This document shows positions 1 to 9,808 of a DNA stretch of 64,000 nucleotides, piece by piece. A model generated the notes under the pieces. That model searched no databases. It was given only the letters and a program-made list of their open reading frames with translations, and was not told where the DNA came from. The stretch is from an uncultured Nitrosomonadaceae bacterium (lineage in GTDB: Bacteria; Pseudomonadota; Gammaproteobacteria; Burkholderiales; Nitrosomonadaceae). Within the stretch, counting starts at the first letter, position 1, and each line of letters begins with the position of its first letter. Position numbers and translations under genes: made by a program. Location of the stretch: the NCBI GenBank assembly GCA_943787405.1, contig CALSMH010000002.1, positions 62,001-126,000 on the forward strand, given 5' to 3'.

Positions 1-23
1 AATCATTATAGCTTCTAGCAAGA

Positions 24-1172
24 ATGTACTCAGAGTCTACTAGACGGTTACATAGTCGGAAAAGCAAAGGATTGTATCGGGACCGTTTGACTTTAGAAGG
101 GTCGCAGGGAGCCAATATCTCGATAGCCGGGCAGGACTATCTTTCATTTTGTAGCAACGATTATCTTGGTCTAGCTAATCATCCGGAGTTAATTCAGGCA
201 GTTTGTGAAGGTGCTCAACAATATGGCGTAGGAGCAGGCGCATCACATCTAATCATCGGACACCATATTTCTCATCATAACCTTGAGGAAATGCTGGCGG
301 ATTTTACTGGGTTTCCTAGAGCGTTGTTGTTTTCTTCAGGGTACATGGCTAATGCCGGAATAGTATCTGCGCTAGTAGGGCGTGGGGATGAAATATATTC
401 TGACAAGCTCAATCATGCATCTCTCAATGATGCTGCAATGCTTTCTCATGCAAAGTGGATAAGATACCCACATCTTGATTTGGAAATTTTAGAGAACCGA
501 TTGTCCATGTCCCAGGCTAAGTGTAAATTAGTGATGACCGATGCAGTTTTTAGTATGGATGGAGATATCGCACCTGTTGTTGAATTATTAGTATTATGTG
601 AAAAATATAATGCCTGGTTACTACTTGATGATGCACATGGTTTTGGAGTAGTTGGTAACGAGGGGCGGGGAATAGTTTCACACTATAGTCTTAGTTCGCC
701 TCGGATTATTTATATGGCAACTCTTGGTAAAGCAGCAGGTGTCTCCGGTGCGTTCATTGCAGGGCAAGAGGTAGTTATTGAGGCCCTAATTCAATATGCT
801 CGGAGCTATATATATACTACAGCTATGCCGCCATTATTATCATATGCTTTATTGAAAAGCATAGAGTTAATTAGACGGGAAGGGTGGCGACGTAAAAAAA
901 TAACGCAGCTAACGGAAACCTTAAAGAATAATCTAAAGTTTCTTCGCTGGACTTTATTGCCTTCTGATATGCCTATACAGCCCGTAATAATTGGGGAGAA
1001 TAGGGAAGTCATGCAGGTTAGGAATGAATTGCAAAACAGGGGCATTTTAGTTCCAGCGATTCGCCCCCCAACGGTACCAAAGAGCTCGGCAAGATTACGA
1101 ATATCTTTATCAGCAGCACATACCATAAAAGATGTTGAGCGATTATCAGCAGCACTGCAAGAATTAGAATGA
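24..1172 (+). CDS. bioF: 8-amino-7-oxononanoate synthase
   Basis: PLP-dependent condensation of pimeloyl-ACP with alanine, the first committed step of biotin ring assembly, in the cytosol. The 382-residue product matches the roughly 384 of the family and shows the SNDYLGL segment near residue 44, DDAHGFG, and TLGKAAGVSGA with the PLP lysine at K236, the same number as in E. coli. An in-frame TAG at 9-11 limits the start, so the ATG at 24 is well supported and the gene is complete. It leads bioF-bioH-bioC-bioD, 19 bases ahead of bioH. Anything upstream (bioB, bioA) is outside the window. Confidence 0.96.
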   Translation: MYSESTRRLHSRKSKGLYRDRLTLEGSQGANISIAGQDYLSFCSNDYLGLANHPELIQAVCEGAQQYGVGAGASHLIIGHHISHHNLEEMLADFTGFPRALLFSSGYMANAGIVSALVGRGDEIYSDKLNHASLNDAAMLSHAKWIRYPHLDLEILENRLSMSQAKCKLVMTDAVFSMDGDIAPVVELLVLCEKYNAWLLLDDAHGFGVVGNEGRGIVSHYSLSSPRIIYMATLGKAAGVSGAFIAGQEVVIEALIQYARSYIYTTAMPPLLSYALLKSIELIRREGWRRKKITQLTETLKNNLKFLRWTLLPSDMPIQPVIIGENREVMQVRNELQNRGILVPAIRPPTVPKSSARLRISLSAAHTIKDVERLSAALQELE

Positions 1173-1191
1173 ATTTAACGTTGGCAGTGCT

Positions 1192-1968
1192 ATGAAAAAG
1201 GTTTACGTTGAAACACTTGGTGAAGGTCCGGATCTTGTATTGTTGCATGGTTGGGCGATGCACAGTGGTATTTGGCAGAGTGTTCGTAGCCAGTTAGCAC
1301 AACATTTTCGTTTGCATTTGTTAGATCTCCCGGGCCATGGAGCTAGTCCAACTCCATGGATACATGGACCTGATTTCCTAAAAAATATGACTGAAATGAT
1401 TGCGGATAGTTTGCCTGAGCGCAGTATAATCTGCGGGTGGTCATTAGGTGGTCAGATAGCAATGAAGTTGTCGTTGGATACACCAGAAAGAATTAATAAG
1501 CTTATTCTGATATCCACAACGCCTAGTTTTATTCAGCGCAAAGATTGGATATGGGCGATGGAGGAGGCCATATTAGAGTCATTCATTGCAAATTTAAACC
1601 AGGATTGTATTTCTACTTTAAACAGATTTTTTACTTTGCAGATGCAGGGTGAGATCAATACTCTTTTGTTGTTAAGGAGATTACGAAAATACATTTCTAA
1701 AGAAGGAGTTCCTGATTGGGATGGGTTACAGATAGGGATGAAAATTTTACTTACAACTGATCTGCGTAGAAATATAAAGAATATTAATCATCCGGTAACA
1801 TTACTGCATGGAAAAAATGATGCCATCGTGCCTCCAGATGCAGCAAAATGGCTGCATAATAATTTACAAGACTCTAAGTTAATTATGTTCTCAGATTGTG
1901 GGCATATACCATTTTTATCCCATGAGGATCAATTTCTAAGCAGTATATTTAAGGCGACCCGTATATGA
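1192..1968 (+). CDS. bioH: Pimeloyl-ACP methyl ester carboxylesterase
   Basis: Alpha/beta hydrolase that removes the methyl ester from pimeloyl-ACP methyl ester, releasing pimeloyl-ACP for BioF. The 258-residue protein has the oxyanion-side LLHGW segment near residue 18, the nucleophile elbow GWSLGG with S84, an acid at D210 (HGKND) and H238 (CGHIP), a complete catalytic triad in the order and spacing of E. coli BioH. Its stop overlaps the bioC start as ATGA, so the two are translationally coupled. Position between bioF and bioC separates it from generic esterases. Confidence 0.93.
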   Translation: MKKVYVETLGEGPDLVLLHGWAMHSGIWQSVRSQLAQHFRLHLLDLPGHGASPTPWIHGPDFLKNMTEMIADSLPERSIICGWSLGGQIAMKLSLDTPERINKLILISTTPSFIQRKDWIWAMEEAILESFIANLNQDCISTLNRFFTLQMQGEINTLLLLRRLRKYISKEGVPDWDGLQIGMKILLTTDLRRNIKNINHPVTLLHGKNDAIVPPDAAKWLHNNLQDSKLIMFSDCGHIPFLSHEDQFLSSIFKATRI

Positions 1969-2861
1969 GTAATGATCATATTTTAAATAAGCGCCAGTTA
2001 CGAAATTCTTTTGAGCGTGCATCTGCTGGGTATGACGATGCATCAATGCTACAAAGGGAAGTAAATGACCGGATGTTATCAAGGCTTGATTATATTAAAT
2101 GTAATCCCCGTACGATTTTAGATGCTGGTAGTGGTACTGGTTATGGGGGGCGTAAATTAGAAAATCGTTATCCAGATTCCGGAATCATAGCACTTGATCT
2201 TGCTCTAGCAATGCATTATCAGGCGCGCCCTACTGCTCCCTCGTGGTGGAGGCAGATGTTTTCTATTCAGAAGAATACTACAAATTATGTATGCGGAGAC
2301 ATTGAGCAATTACCGATACGAGATTCTTCCATTGGTATGGTTTGGTCTAACTTGTCATTGCAATGGTGCAATAATATAGAGCAGACATTTTCGGAAATGC
2401 ATCGTGTTTTACAGCCCGAAGGGTTGCTTATGTTTAGTACTTTCGGTCCAGATACTCTACATGAATTACGTCAGGCATTTTTAGGCATGGATGATAATAG
2501 CCATGTTAACCATTTTATCGACATGCATGATATTGGCGATATTTTAGTTCATAACGGATTCTCTATGCCGGTAATGGATATGGAATATATAACACTTACT
2601 TATGATGATGTAATTAGCGTGATGCGTGAGCTCAAAGCTATGGGAGCACATAATGTTCTACAGAATAGAAAGCGCGGATTGACGGGGAAAGTTGGATGGG
2701 GGAAAGTATTAAAGAATTATGAAGCTTTTCGAAAAGATGGAAAGCTGCCCGCTACTTTTGAGTTAGTTTATGGTCATGCATGGAAATTAGAATCTAAAAA
2801 AAGCATTGATGATCAAAAAATAATAGAGTTTGATCCTAAGGCCAGAATGGTCCGTGCTTAA
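1965..2861 (+). CDS. bioC: Malonyl-ACP O-methyltransferase
   Basis: SAM-dependent methyltransferase that caps malonyl-ACP so that the fatty acid synthase can extend it to pimeloyl-ACP methyl ester, opening biotin synthesis. The 298-residue product carries motif I as ILDAGSGTGYGG near residue 50 and the WSNLSLQWC segment typical of BioC. It is about 45 residues longer than the E. coli enzyme; the extra length sits in the C-terminal half, which I recall as usual in betaproteobacteria. The start overlaps the bioH stop by four bases. Confidence 0.93.
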   Translation: MSNDHILNKRQLRNSFERASAGYDDASMLQREVNDRMLSRLDYIKCNPRTILDAGSGTGYGGRKLENRYPDSGIIALDLALAMHYQARPTAPSWWRQMFSIQKNTTNYVCGDIEQLPIRDSSIGMVWSNLSLQWCNNIEQTFSEMHRVLQPEGLLMFSTFGPDTLHELRQAFLGMDDNSHVNHFIDMHDIGDILVHNGFSMPVMDMEYITLTYDDVISVMRELKAMGAHNVLQNRKRGLTGKVGWGKVLKNYEAFRKDGKLPATFELVYGHAWKLESKKSIDDQKIIEFDPKARMVRA

Positions 2862-2903
2862 TCTCAGAGAAAAGATCTATAACAATTGATTAAATAGAAA
2901 TCT

Positions 2904-3569
2904 ATGCCACAAAGTTATTTTGTTACCGGTACAGACACTGGTATAGGGAAAACAATAGTAAGTTGTGCTTTATTAAGCGCTTATTCTGCACGTGGTAATG
3001 CTGTCATAGGCATGAAGCCAGTCGTAACTGGTCGTGTATGCGGTGAATGGGCAGATGTGAAAGCAATTGTTGCGGCAAGTTCTGTAGCTGCTCCTATGGA
3101 ATGGGTGAATCCTTATGCATTTATTCCACCAATTTCACCACATCTTGCAGCAAAACAGGCTGGCATGGAAATAGATATTGAGGTCATTCGCCAGGCATGT
3201 TGCAATTTGCAAAAGATTTCAGATGTTGTTGTTGTTGAAGGGGTAGGCGGCATTATGGTTCCACTTAATGATCATAATGATGTTGCAGATATGGCTTGTA
3301 CCCTAGGTCTTCCGGTAATTTTAGTGGTTGGTATGCGTCTTGGCTGCCTTAATCATGCATTGATAACAGTAAAAATTATACAAGCTTATGGGCTAAAACT
3401 TGCTGGCTGGGTAGCTAATCAGGTTGATCCGCAGATGAATTCATTTGATGAGAATCTGCATACTCTGAAGCAGCGATTAAATTGCCCATTATTGGGGGTG
3501 CTGCCTTTTGAAGGGAACGTTTCTATAAGAAACTTTTCAACACTCCTAGATATAACTACACTGGAATAA
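2904..3569 (+). CDS. bioD: Dethiobiotin synthetase
   Basis: ATP-dependent ureido ring closure on 7,8-diaminopelargonate to give dethiobiotin. The 221-residue protein starts with the P-loop GTDTGIGKT (residues 9-17), contains MKPVVTG near residue 36 and VVEGVGGIMVPL, both characteristic of BioD, and has the family length. It is the last gene of the biotin operon, 42 bases after bioC, and ends convergent with the uspA gene about 30 bases on. BioA and BioB are needed to complete the pathway and are not in this window. Confidence 0.95.
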   Translation: MPQSYFVTGTDTGIGKTIVSCALLSAYSARGNAVIGMKPVVTGRVCGEWADVKAIVAASSVAAPMEWVNPYAFIPPISPHLAAKQAGMEIDIEVIRQACCNLQKISDVVVVEGVGGIMVPLNDHNDVADMACTLGLPVILVVGMRLGCLNHALITVKIIQAYGLKLAGWVANQVDPQMNSFDENLHTLKQRLNCPLLGVLPFEGNVSIRNFSTLLDITTLE

Positions 3570-3578
3570 AGTTGTCTA

Positions 3579-3595
3579 CTGTCGAAGTGCGACAG
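3579..3595. terminator. Hairpin between convergent bioD and uspA
   Basis: CTGTCG-AAGTG-CGACAG forms a perfect 6-bp stem with a 5-base loop in the 30-base gap between the two stop codons. No good U tract follows on either strand, so termination is an inference from position only. Confidence 0.3.
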
Positions 3596-3599
3596 AAAA

Positions 3600-4067
3600 T
3601 TAACCAGTCTTGTACATCTCTTGCTCAGTTGGCTTGATGGTAAGGACCGCGCAAGGAGAGTGTCTTACAATATATTCTGAGACACTTCCCAGAGCGAGGC
3701 GGTTCCAACCAGTATATCCGTGCGTACCAACAACAAGTAAGTCAGCATTTTGCTCGGCAGCAATCCGAATTATTTCAGGACCTGCATGGCCTTCGGCAAA
3801 AATAGTATTAGCTGTTACATCGAAAGATTTAGCTAGCTTATTAAGCATTTTTTCCCCACGTTCTCGAGTTAGTACAAAATCTTCCTTTTCTTGCTTTTCT
3901 TTTTGTACTGATTTGTAATCTGTACCAATCGGTCTTGGGGTAAATACGTGTAAAGCTTGCAACTCCGCATTGAAAGTTTGAGCTAGTGATACTGCATGGT
4001 AACTAGCCTCTTCAGAGGATTCGGAGAAATCCGTTGCTAAAATAATCTTTCGGATAATTGATTTCAT
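3600..4067 (-). CDS. UspA-type universal stress protein
   Basis: Cytosolic nucleotide-binding stress protein of the Usp family; the physiological role is not predictable from sequence. The 155-residue product starts KIILATDFSESSEE and ends with the ATP-binding signature G-2x-G-9x-G-S (GTHGYTGWNRLALGS) followed by VRHSPCAVL. The ATG at 4067 is chosen over an in-frame start at 4109 because AGGGAGG sits just upstream and the family begins here. It stands alone, convergent with bioD, and has its own 325-base upstream region. Confidence 0.9.
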   Translation of the reverse strand: MKSIIRKIILATDFSESSEEASYHAVSLAQTFNAELQALHVFTPRPIGTDYKSVQKEKQEKEDFVLTRERGEKMLNKLAKSFDVTANTIFAEGHAGPEIIRIAAEQNADLLVVGTHGYTGWNRLALGSVSEYIVRHSPCAVLTIKPTEQEMYKTG

Positions 4068-4392
4068 TAAAACCTCCCTTTTAAAATTTCCTGCGTTACC
4101 AGGAATCATACTTTTACGACTTCAGGGGAATTAAAAAGGTTCAATTGATTTGTATATATTATCTAATGGGTATAACCGAAGATCTGGTAAAAGAAAAAAC
4201 AAGTTCAACGCACATGTAATTATAGTGAAATGGAGAAATCTTACCTGTTAGGTATAGGGGGTAGGAATGAAGGTGCGAGTTATGCATTTTGTTTTGTATA
4301 AAAATTGCAAGAATGTGGCTTAAGGTCTTCAGAATAACATTGCTTTAAATAAATAATTGGCTTCCAGTATATCTATTACATAAAACAGGTGT
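4068..4392. other. Intergenic region upstream of uspA
   Basis: About 325 AT-rich bases between the uspA start and the 3' end of the synthase gene, both on the minus strand. It should hold the uspA promoter and the terminator of the metG-synthase unit. I found no convincing -35/-10 pair, terminator hairpin or RNA gene. A 23-codon ORF near 4232 has no supporting features. Confidence 0.6.
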
Positions 4393-5448
4393 CTATGCTA
4401 TTACTAATTGGTTGTAGAGTTTCTTCCAATAAATTGTTCCTATAAGGTTTGATCCGCCGCTAATCGTCGTTAAGCTAATCACCTTATATACGCAGCTCCG
4501 TGTAATCTTTATTTGGCAATTTGGGTTTAGTACGTTGGGGGAATTACGAACCAATTTAAGCGTTTCTCCGCCAAGGAGAATTGGCCACATACAGGAAAGA
4601 CGAAGCCTTATCTCGGATCTTGGGATGGCTGTCGTATATTCCCATCCCTGGTCGAGGTATTCTACGGCCTGCTGAATAAGCGTGTTTAATATGGGCTGAA
4701 AAGATTTCCAGGATTGAGGCTGTAGTATATCGTTCGGAGAAAGTCCTGCCGTTTTTAGTAAGGATGTCGGAATGTAGCAGCGTCCCCGATTTAGATCCTT
4801 AGCAACATCTTTTACGATATTAGTCAGTTGAAGTCCTTTGCCGAAATTTATGCCGATATTACTCATTTGCTCTACATCCCACTTGTTTAATGAAGGTAAA
4901 TGGGCGCACATAAGGTTCGTCCAGTATTCCCCCACGCATCCAGCGACATAGTAAGTATAACGGTTAAGGTCATCCTGTGTTTCGAGTGAAATTATATTTT
5001 CAGGAGTACTGCCCTGAAATAATTCAAGGTCCATCTCCATGCCTTTTGTGAGAGTCGTCATGAGATCGTTGATACGAATCCGATCTGAAAGCTCGCATTC
5101 AAGGTATGCTTGAAAGCAATCTTTTAGTCTCTCAAGAAGAATCCGTTCAGCGGGTAATGCTTGATGTGAAATTAGGGAAGCCTGAATAGACTGAACTATT
5201 CCCCAGTCTATGGTATCCAGAGTAAAAAGCTTCTGAAAATTCTTCAGGTGAACAATGCGTTCAGACTGCTCTATCAAATCTGTGTCTGTGATAGTGTCAG
5301 CTGCACGGGCGAAGAGATAGGCAAGTCCAACCTGGGTGCGCACTGATGCGGGTAAAACTGCAAGAGTTAAATAAAATGACCGCGATACTTTAGATAAAAG
5401 ATCTCCAAGAAGATATGATTTCGTGGCAGGAGAGAGATTCACTGGCAT
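4393..5448 (-). CDS. Squalene/phytoene synthase family protein
   Basis: Head-to-head prenyl transferase of the trans-isoprenyl diphosphate synthase fold, probably acting on farnesyl diphosphate. The 351-residue protein has SRSFYLTLAVLP near residue 22, a first aspartate-rich motif DTITD (51-55) and a second, DVAKD (214-218), within GLQLTNIVKD, so both metal-binding sites are present. The RAADT and NIVKD forms look like the betaproteobacterial farnesyl-diphosphate farnesyltransferase group rather than HpnC or HpnD. No other hopanoid or carotenoid gene is nearby. It starts 8 bases after the metG stop and is probably co-transcribed with it. Confidence 0.85.
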   Translation of the reverse strand: MPVNLSPATKSYLLGDLLSKVSRSFYLTLAVLPASVRTQVGLAYLFARAADTITDTDLIEQSERIVHLKNFQKLFTLDTIDWGIVQSIQASLISHQALPAERILLERLKDCFQAYLECELSDRIRINDLMTTLTKGMEMDLELFQGSTPENIISLETQDDLNRYTYYVAGCVGEYWTNLMCAHLPSLNKWDVEQMSNIGINFGKGLQLTNIVKDVAKDLNRGRCYIPTSLLKTAGLSPNDILQPQSWKSFQPILNTLIQQAVEYLDQGWEYTTAIPRSEIRLRLSCMWPILLGGETLKLVRNSPNVLNPNCQIKITRSCVYKVISLTTISGGSNLIGTIYWKKLYNQLVIA

Positions 5449-5456
5449 CTGTAGGT

Positions 5457-7220
5457 TTACTTACTAGCTTCAATCATAGCATCAATTTTTTTTCGATCGA
5501 TACGAGTCACCAGGTGCTCATATGCCTTAATTTGGTGCCCTGGCTTCATTGTTTTTTTCAAGTCAATCCATCGTAAAGGTTCAACATTCAGAAATGATTC
5601 GGCTTTCTCGGCTAGTACCGGTAAAACTGGTTTAAGAAGAATAGTAAGGATTCTAAAACACTCAATTGTTATGCTGGATACTAAGTGTAGAGAAAGTCTT
5701 ATCGGGTGGTCCATAGCGAGTTCTGTCGGTGAGTTTTTTATCTTTTTTGCCTTTTCCCAAGGTTTCTGCTGGTCCCAATACTCATTTACTTTGTCAGTAA
5801 GTGCCATAATAACGGAGATTGCCTGGTTGTAACGGCGATTTTCCATATGCGCTTGGATAAGGTCTACTTTATTTAATAGTTCATGATGCAATCCATGCTT
5901 GTTAGATTCAAGTTGTCTTAATTCAATAGATTTTCCATAGTCCAGGGATATTATATCTGCGAGATGGCCATCAAAATAATTGACTAAGAAACCGGCAGCA
6001 CGGCTAGCAATGTTGACATACTTCCCAACTAAGTCACTATTCACCCGAGCTATAAAATCATCCAGATTCAGATCAATATCCTCCATTGTTCCGTTCAATT
6101 TCGCTGCGTAATAATATCGTAGACACTCAGGGTCTAATCCCTGATTAATATAGTTTTTAGCAGTAATAAATGTACCTCTTGATTTGCTCATTTTTTCACC
6201 ATTCACAGTAAGAAACCCATGGGAAAAAATCTGGGTAGGGGTGCGGTAACCGGCGCACTCCAACATCGCTGGCCAAAATAATGCATGAAAGTAGAGAATA
6301 TCTTTGCCAATAAAATGATAAAGTTCTGTGGCAGAACCTTTCTTCCAGAATTCATCAAAATCAATGCTGTTTCTATTACACAAATTTTGGAAGCTTCCCA
6401 TATAACCGATTGGTGCATCTAGCCATACATAAAAATATTTACCAGGAGCGTCAGGGATTTCAAATCCAAAATATGGCGCATCACGAGAGATATCCCAGTC
6501 AGATAGGTTATTTTTTTCTGATTCCCCTAACCATTCTTGCATTTTGTTTGCAGCCTCTGATTGCAGGTGATTCTCTTCTTGTATCCAACTCCTCAGAAAA
6601 TTAACACAACGGTCATCAGATAATTTAAAAAAGAAATGTTCTGAAGTCTTCATTACCAGAGCGGCATTAGATACGGTGGAATAAGGTTCTATCAAATCTG
6701 TAGGTGCATATGCTGCGCCGCATGCTTCACAATTATCGCCATATTGATCTTTTGTACCGCATTTCGGGCATTCACCTTTAATGAAGCGGTCTGGTAAAAA
6801 TATACCCCTCTCCGGATCATAGAATTGCTCAATATTTTTTGTAGTGATTAGACTTGGGTTAACAGTTTTTAGCTTTGTATAAACATCTTCAGAGTGTTTA
6901 CGAGTTTCCGGAGAGTGCGTAGTGTAATAATTGTCAAATTTAATATGAAAATCTGTAAAGTCTTTCAGATGCTCAGCATGTACTTGATTGATCAATTCTT
7001 CAGGTGTAACTCCCTCTTTTTCTGCTCGGAGCATTACGGGTGTTCCATGTGTATCATCTGCGCATACAAAATAAATCTCATGCCCCTCTTCTTTAGGCAG
7101 GCGCATTTTTTGGAAACGTACCCAGATATCAGTTTGAATATATTCCACCAGATGACCGAGATGGATACTGCCATTAGCGTAGGGTAATGCAGAAGTAATT
7201 AGGATTTTTCGCTTGTTCAT
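5457..7220 (-). CDS. metG: Methionyl-tRNA synthetase, short form without C-terminal tRNA-binding domain
   Basis: Charges tRNA-Met with methionine. The 587-residue protein has the HIGH-type motif GSIHLGHL, a zinc knuckle with CPKC and CEAC pairs, and the KMSKS loop (GEKMSKSRG). It ends right after [15 protein letters not shown], the position where longer homologues such as E. coli continue into a linker and an EMAP/Trbp111-like dimerisation domain, so that domain is absent. The ATG at 7220 places the start directly before the catalytic fold; an upstream in-frame TTG at 7250 would add ten unconserved residues. Divergent from apbC. Confidence 0.95.
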   Translation of the reverse strand: MNKRKILITSALPYANGSIHLGHLVEYIQTDIWVRFQKMRLPKEEGHEIYFVCADDTHGTPVMLRAEKEGVTPEELINQVHAEHLKDFTDFHIKFDNYYTTHSPETRKHSEDVYTKLKTVNPSLITTKNIEQFYDPERGIFLPDRFIKGECPKCGTKDQYGDNCEACGAAYAPTDLIEPYSTVSNAALVMKTSEHFFFKLSDDRCVNFLRSWIQEENHLQSEAANKMQEWLGESEKNNLSDWDISRDAPYFGFEIPDAPGKYFYVWLDAPIGYMGSFQNLCNRNSIDFDEFWKKGSATELYHFIGKDILYFHALFWPAMLECAGYRTPTQIFSHGFLTVNGEKMSKSRGTFITAKNYINQGLDPECLRYYYAAKLNGTMEDIDLNLDDFIARVNSDLVGKYVNIASRAAGFLVNYFDGHLADIISLDYGKSIELRQLESNKHGLHHELLNKVDLIQAHMENRRYNQAISVIMALTDKVNEYWDQQKPWEKAKKIKNSPTELAMDHPIRLSLHLVSSITIECFRILTILLKPVLPVLAEKAESFLNVEPLRWIDLKKTMKPGHQIKAYEHLVTRIDRKKIDAMIEASK

Positions 7221-7338
7221 TAATTGTGTATTGAGGCGTGACAAATACAAATTGTAACAAACTGTATGCCATGATCTGATATTTGTTAAAATTTAATATT
7301 CTCAATACTTGTATGCGTACAAAAAAAGGAACCAAAAA

Positions 7339-8427
7339 GTGGCAATTTCAGAATTACAGGTACAGTCTGCGCTCAGCGAGATTATTGATCCAAACACTGG
7401 TAAGGATTATGTAACTAGCAGAGAGGTGGGCGAGATCAAAATAAACTCTAATAATTTATCACTTGAGATTGTATTGAGTTACCCGGCTAAAAGCTTGTTT
7501 GAGAATATTCGTAGTCAGGTTATTGAAAAACTCAGAATGATTCCAGATATAGGAGAAATAGAGGTTACAATCTCCAGTAAAATCATCTCGCGGGCAACAA
7601 AGCCTGGGGTACAGCACATACCTGAGGTCAAAAATATTATAGCCGTGGCATCTGGGAAAGGAGGGGTTGGAAAATCTGCAACTGCAGTTAATCTCGCGCT
7701 TGCATTGGCTTATGAAGGTGCTTCTGTTGGGATTTTAGATGCTGATATTTACGGTCCTTCACAGCCGCAAATGCTAGGAGTTAGTGGTCGGCCGGAATCG
7801 AAAGATGGCAAACATATGGAGCCATTGGAGGCGCACGGGATACAGATCATATCTATTGGACTATTGGTTGATATAGAAACGCCTATGGTATGGCGCGGTC
7901 CAATGGTAACGCAGGCGCTTCAACAATTACTTAATGATACTCGCTGGAGAGATATAGATTACTTGATTATTGACATGCCTCCTGGTACAGGCGATATACA
8001 GCTGACACTTGCACAGAAAGTGCCTGTTACAGGTGCTGTAATAGTTACAACACCGCAGGATATAGCTTTATTAGACGCTCGCAAAGGATTAAAGATGTTT
8101 GAGAAAGTGGGTATCCCTATTGTAGGCATTGTTGAAAATATGAGCACACATATTTGCTCAAAATGTGGCTTTAGTGAGCATATTTTTGGAGAGGGCGGAG
8201 GTGCTAAAATGTGTAAGGATTATGATGTAGAATTTCTTGGGGCTCTTCCGCTTGATATTAAAATTCGAGAACAAACAGATTCGGGTACTCCTACTGTGGT
8301 AGCAGATCCTGAGGGAAATATAGCACAGATTTATCGTGGAGTTGCTCGTCGTGCCGCAGCAAAAGTGGCGGAACTATCAAAGGATCACTCTTCTTCATTC
8401 CCAGATATTGTGATACAAAATACCTAA
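7339..8427 (+). CDS. apbC: Mrp/ApbC-type iron-sulfur cluster carrier ATPase
   Basis: P-loop ATPase of the Mrp/NBP35 family that binds and transfers Fe-S clusters to apoproteins. An N-terminal DUF59/MIP18-like domain (about residues 1-90) precedes the deviant Walker A in SGKGGVGKSAT; further on are DIYGPSQP, DMPPGTGD and the cluster-binding CxxC (HICSKCGF). I chose the GTG at 7339 because AAAGGAACC lies at ribosome-binding distance and the product (362 residues) then has family length. An in-frame TTG at 7309 is less likely. Confidence 0.94.
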   Translation: MAISELQVQSALSEIIDPNTGKDYVTSREVGEIKINSNNLSLEIVLSYPAKSLFENIRSQVIEKLRMIPDIGEIEVTISSKIISRATKPGVQHIPEVKNIIAVASGKGGVGKSATAVNLALALAYEGASVGILDADIYGPSQPQMLGVSGRPESKDGKHMEPLEAHGIQIISIGLLVDIETPMVWRGPMVTQALQQLLNDTRWRDIDYLIIDMPPGTGDIQLTLAQKVPVTGAVIVTTPQDIALLDARKGLKMFEKVGIPIVGIVENMSTHICSKCGFSEHIFGEGGGAKMCKDYDVEFLGALPLDIKIREQTDSGTPTVVADPEGNIAQIYRGVARRAAAKVAELSKDHSSSFPDIVIQNT

Positions 8428-8434
8428 TTAGGTA
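8421..8434. repeat. 14-base perfect palindrome at the apbC stop
   Basis: TACCTAATTAGGTA includes the apbC TAA stop codon. It has no loop and no U tract, so I give it no function. Confidence 0.3.
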
Positions 8435-8505
8435 TGCCAGAATAAGAGAGGCGACAATAATTTACGCTAATTATTTTTGTAATTAATAATTTATTTACCA
8501 ATATT

Positions 8506-9072
8506 ATGACAATAAAATCAGATGGGTGGATTAGAGGGATGGTGAAAGAGAAAGGCATGATTGAGCCTTTCGAGCCAAATCAAATTAAGCATGCTAATGA
8601 TCAAAGGATAATTTCCTACGGCACTTCAAGTTATGGTTATGACATACGTTGCTCGAATGAATTCAAATTATTTACTAACATAAATTCTACAATCGTAGAT
8701 CCTAAAAACTTTGATTTTAATTCTTTTGTTGATGTAAAAAATGACGTCTGTATCATTCCACCCAATTCTTTTGCTTTGGCTCGAACAGTTGAATATTTCC
8801 GCATCCCTCGTAATGTTTTAGCAATCTGCCTTGGTAAATCTACTTATGCGCGATGTGGAATTATTGTGAATGTAACCCCGTTTGAACCAGAATGGGAAGG
8901 TTTTGTAACATTAGAATTCTCAAACACCACACCTCTTCCTGCCAAAATTTATGCGAATGAAGGAGTTGCGCAGGTTATATTTTTTGAGTCGGATGAAAAA
9001 TGTGAAACATCATACAAAGATCGTGGTGGAAAATATCAGGGTCAGAAAGGTGTGACTTTGCCAAGAATATAG
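8506..9072 (+). CDS. dcd: dCTP deaminase
   Basis: Deaminates dCTP to dUTP, feeding dUMP to thymidylate synthase. The 188-residue protein shows the trimeric dCTP deaminase/dUTPase fold motifs [24 protein letters not shown] and [17 protein letters not shown], the last containing the catalytic glutamate. Length equals the common betaproteobacterial form. The thyA-folA pair that uses its product lies just downstream on the opposite strand. Confidence 0.96.
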   Translation: MTIKSDGWIRGMVKEKGMIEPFEPNQIKHANDQRIISYGTSSYGYDIRCSNEFKLFTNINSTIVDPKNFDFNSFVDVKNDVCIIPPNSFALARTVEYFRIPRNVLAICLGKSTYARCGIIVNVTPFEPEWEGFVTLEFSNTTPLPAKIYANEGVAQVIFFESDEKCETSYKDRGGKYQGQKGVTLPRI

Positions 9073-9208
9073 GTTTAATCTATAAGAGATGTATTTTGTT
9101 TTGCGGAGAATAAGTAAATAAAAAAGGATTGTGTGGATTGTTACATATACTATCGTCTATGCTATGAATCTTAATGGTTTCCCGTTACCGAGTGTATACG
9201 TTTTATAG

Positions 9209-9228
9209 GGCCTCTGATTAGGTCTTTT
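9209..9228 (+). terminator. Weak terminator candidate after dcd
   Basis: GGCCT-CTGATT-AGGTC (5 bp with one G-U) followed by TTTT, in the gap between convergent dcd and folA. Short stem, so low confidence. Confidence 0.35.
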
Positions 9229-9238
9229 ATGTAATTAG

Positions 9239-9808
9239 TCAGGCATTTTCTTTCTTAGATATTCGGGTATATATAAAGCGTTGAAAATAGATTTTACTAT
9301 CTTTTTTTAGCTTTAGTCCTTGAGTTATTTTGGTAGCAATGAACCGCCGTCCTTGGTGGGTTTCTTCCCAGTCAGATGAATTAATTTTCGGAAAAAATGT
9401 ATCGCCTTTGAATAACTCAAGCATTTCTCCAGTTTGGTTTTTATTTTCAATTTTAGTTAAATGTATCTCATCCGCTAATGAAATAGCTGATGCATATAGT
9501 TGTCCCCCACCGATGATAAAAATCTTTTTTACATTGCCGGAAAGATTAATGGCTTCATTGAGTGAATAGACAATCTCACATCCGGGCGCCTTATATTTAT
9601 GGTTCCTTGTTACTACTATATTTCTTCGCTTAGGGAGCGCTTTGCAATTTAATGATTCAAAAGTTTTTCGTCCCATTATTATTGGGTGACCTAAGGTTGT
9701 TCTTTTAAAATAGCGCAGATCACGAGGCAAGTGCCAAGGCATTTTATTTTCGAACCCAATTATACCTCCAGGTGCTACTGCCGCGATTAATGAGATCTTT
9801 GGTTTCAT
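9239..9808 (-). CDS. folA: Dihydrofolate reductase
   Basis: NADPH-dependent reduction of dihydrofolate, regenerating the cofactor consumed by ThyA. The protein opens [20 protein letters not shown], keeps the substrate-binding acid as D30 in MPWHLPRDL, and has [11 protein letters not shown] and [10 protein letters not shown]. At 189 residues it is about 25-30 longer than E. coli FolA, mainly through extra residues in the C-terminal third. Its ATG overlaps the thyA TGA (ATGA), so the two are translationally coupled. Confidence 0.95.
   Translation of the reverse strand: MKPKISLIAAVAPGGIIGFENKMPWHLPRDLRYFKRTTLGHPIIMGRKTFESLNCKALPKRRNIVVTRNHKYKAPGCEIVYSLNEAINLSGNVKKIFIIGGGQLYASAISLADEIHLTKIENKNQTGEMLELFKGDTFFPKINSSDWEETHQGRRFIATKITQGLKLKKDSKIYFQRFIYTRISKKENA

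Noticed and set aside
4232-4303. A 23-codon ORF in the uspA upstream region
   Set aside because: No family resemblance, no clear ribosome binding site context and no conserved neighbour; chance ORF in AT-rich DNA.
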